A stretch of DNA of 5,753 nucleotides, from positions 1 through 5,753 of the forward strand of contig JAQCKY010000182.1 in the NCBI GenBank assembly GCA_027592155.1, read 5' to 3'. Below are positions 5,025 through 5,753 of this stretch, piece by piece. Source of the DNA: Pseudomonadota bacterium (GTDB lineage: Bacteria > Pseudomonadota > Alphaproteobacteria > Rhodospirillales > UBA2165). The translations under genes were made by a program, and so were the position numbers. The notes beneath the pieces are model-generated. The model was not told where the DNA came from. It searched no databases and worked only from the letters and a program-made list of their open reading frames with translations. The stretch's first letter is position 1. The number at the start of each line of letters is the position of its first letter.

Positions 5025-5753
5025 CTAATCGCTGCCCGTTCGTTGGGCGAGCTCTTCGAGACGGTCCGGCGTATCGACATCAAACAGGATGGCGTCTGTG
5101 TCTATAAGGACCTCGCAAACTTCCTCGGCATATTCTTCAAGCAAATATTTTGCGCCGACATCGCCCGAAATATCCGCCATTTCGGCCAAATATTTCTTTG
5201 CCCATAAGACCGGATTGCCGCGTTTGCGCCCAAAGACGGGCACACATATGGAGCGGCCTTCCACCGGGTCGAAGGCGGTCAACAACTGCTTGAGGATGTC
5301 TGCCGTCACCTCGGGCATATCCCCCAGGCATACGACAACGCCGTCTATGTCAGCGGGCAGGGCCTCTATACCCTTCTTCAACGAGGTGCTGAGCCCATCC
5401 CGGTAATCCGGGTTGTGGACGAATGTCGCATTGTAGTCTTTTAGAACGCCTTCCACGCGGTCCGCCTCATGACCGGTAACAACGATCACGGGGCCGGTGC
5501 CGGAAGCCGTTATCGCATCCGCAGCCCAGCAGATCATTGGCCGTCCGCGGACCGGCGCCAGAAGTTTGTTGGCTTCACCCATCCGGGTAGAACAGCCAGC
5601 GGCAAGCAGTATCGCGGCGATACGGTTGCTCGCCGGTAAATCTTCGCTGGGATCATTCTCAAGCGCGCGACGCGGCTGTGGGCGTTTGGCAAACTCCTTG
5701 AGCAGTCCGCCGGCTCCCATACGCATAATGTCGGTGGGCGTAACCTTCAGGCC
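5025..5753 (-). CDS. Molybdopterin-binding/NTP-transferase (MobA/MocA-like) fusion protein, C-terminal part (5' end outside window)
   Basis: The visible part is a MobA/MocA-like nucleotidyltransferase domain, as used to attach a nucleotide to molybdopterin in the cytoplasm. The signature LLAAGCSTRMG plus Lys (about 5565-5609) has LAAG, as in the cytidylyltransferase MocA, not LAGG as in the guanylyltransferase MobA. LGDMP (5313-5327) is the metal-binding acidic motif, RGNPVLW (5202-5222) the acceptor-side motif, and FDVDTPDRL (5058-5084) the usual end. An ATG at 5726 could give 233 residues, but the frame is open to the right edge. The segment around it, GLKVTPTDIMRMGAGGLLKE then RPQPR, resembles the junction in fusions with an N-terminal MoaB/CinA-like molybdopterin-binding domain. 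I therefore read the ATG as internal and the gene as truncated by the window. It ends with TAG at 5025-5027, in frame with the flavoprotein that follows. XdhC-type genes would be expected nearby outside the window. Confidence 0.85.
   Translation of the reverse strand, partial: GLKVTPTDIMRMGAGGLLKEFAKRPQPRRALENDPSEDLPASNRIAAILLAAGCSTRMGEANKLLAPVRGRPMICWAADAITASGTGPVIVVTGHEADRVEGVLKDYNATFVHNPDYRDGLSTSLKKGIEALPADIDGVVVCLGDMPEVTADILKQLLTAFDPVEGRSICVPVFGRKRGNPVLWAKKYLAEMADISGDVGAKYLLEEYAEEVCEVLIDTDAILFDVDTPDRLEELAQRTGSD

Overview
The window is about 5.75 kb of moderately GC-rich, densely coding bacterial DNA. The gene set is a bifunctional PutA, a 17 kDa-antigen-type glycine-zipper lipoprotein, a molybdopterin-binding/nucleotidyltransferase fusion and a BaiN/YhiN-type flavoprotein. 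This fits an alphaproteobacterium, most likely of the Rhodospirillales type. That placement is inferred from protein character, not from any alignment. No mobile element, CRISPR array, tRNA or rRNA is visible, and no stretch over 300 bases lacks a gene; the largest gaps are about 165 and 146 bases.

Layout, left to right. On the plus strand, positions 1-1364 hold the C-terminal aldehyde dehydrogenase half of PutA, cut by the left edge. Two small outer-membrane-type lipoproteins follow (1413-1730, a four-cysteine lipoprotein of unnamed type; 1896-2372, a 17 kDa surface antigen-like protein). Then come a membrane-anchored alpha/beta hydrolase (2519-3355) and a small protein I do not recognise (3408-3836). 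On the minus strand, converging on these with only 9 bases between stop codons, is a two-gene unit read from right to left. Its first gene is the C-terminal part of a molybdopterin-binding/NTP-transferase fusion (5025-5753, cut by the right edge). Its second is a BaiN/YhiN-type FAD protein (3846-5021) starting at TTG three bases after the preceding stop.

Functionally, PutA degrades proline to glutamate. The two lipoproteins and the anchored hydrolase look like an envelope-directed group, though each gap has room for its own promoter and they need not be an operon. The minus-strand pair links a cytidylyltransferase-like molybdenum-cofactor protein with a flavin oxidoreductase. The most notable structural point is that these two genes are in the same reading frame, separated by a single TAG and one sense codon. 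The small gene at 3408-3836 has the best promoter candidate of the window, overlapping the stop codon of the hydrolase, and a seven-G run near its start.

This is mostly an ordinary chromosomal region. I see no convincing evidence of an undescribed multi-gene system; the findings are modest leads.
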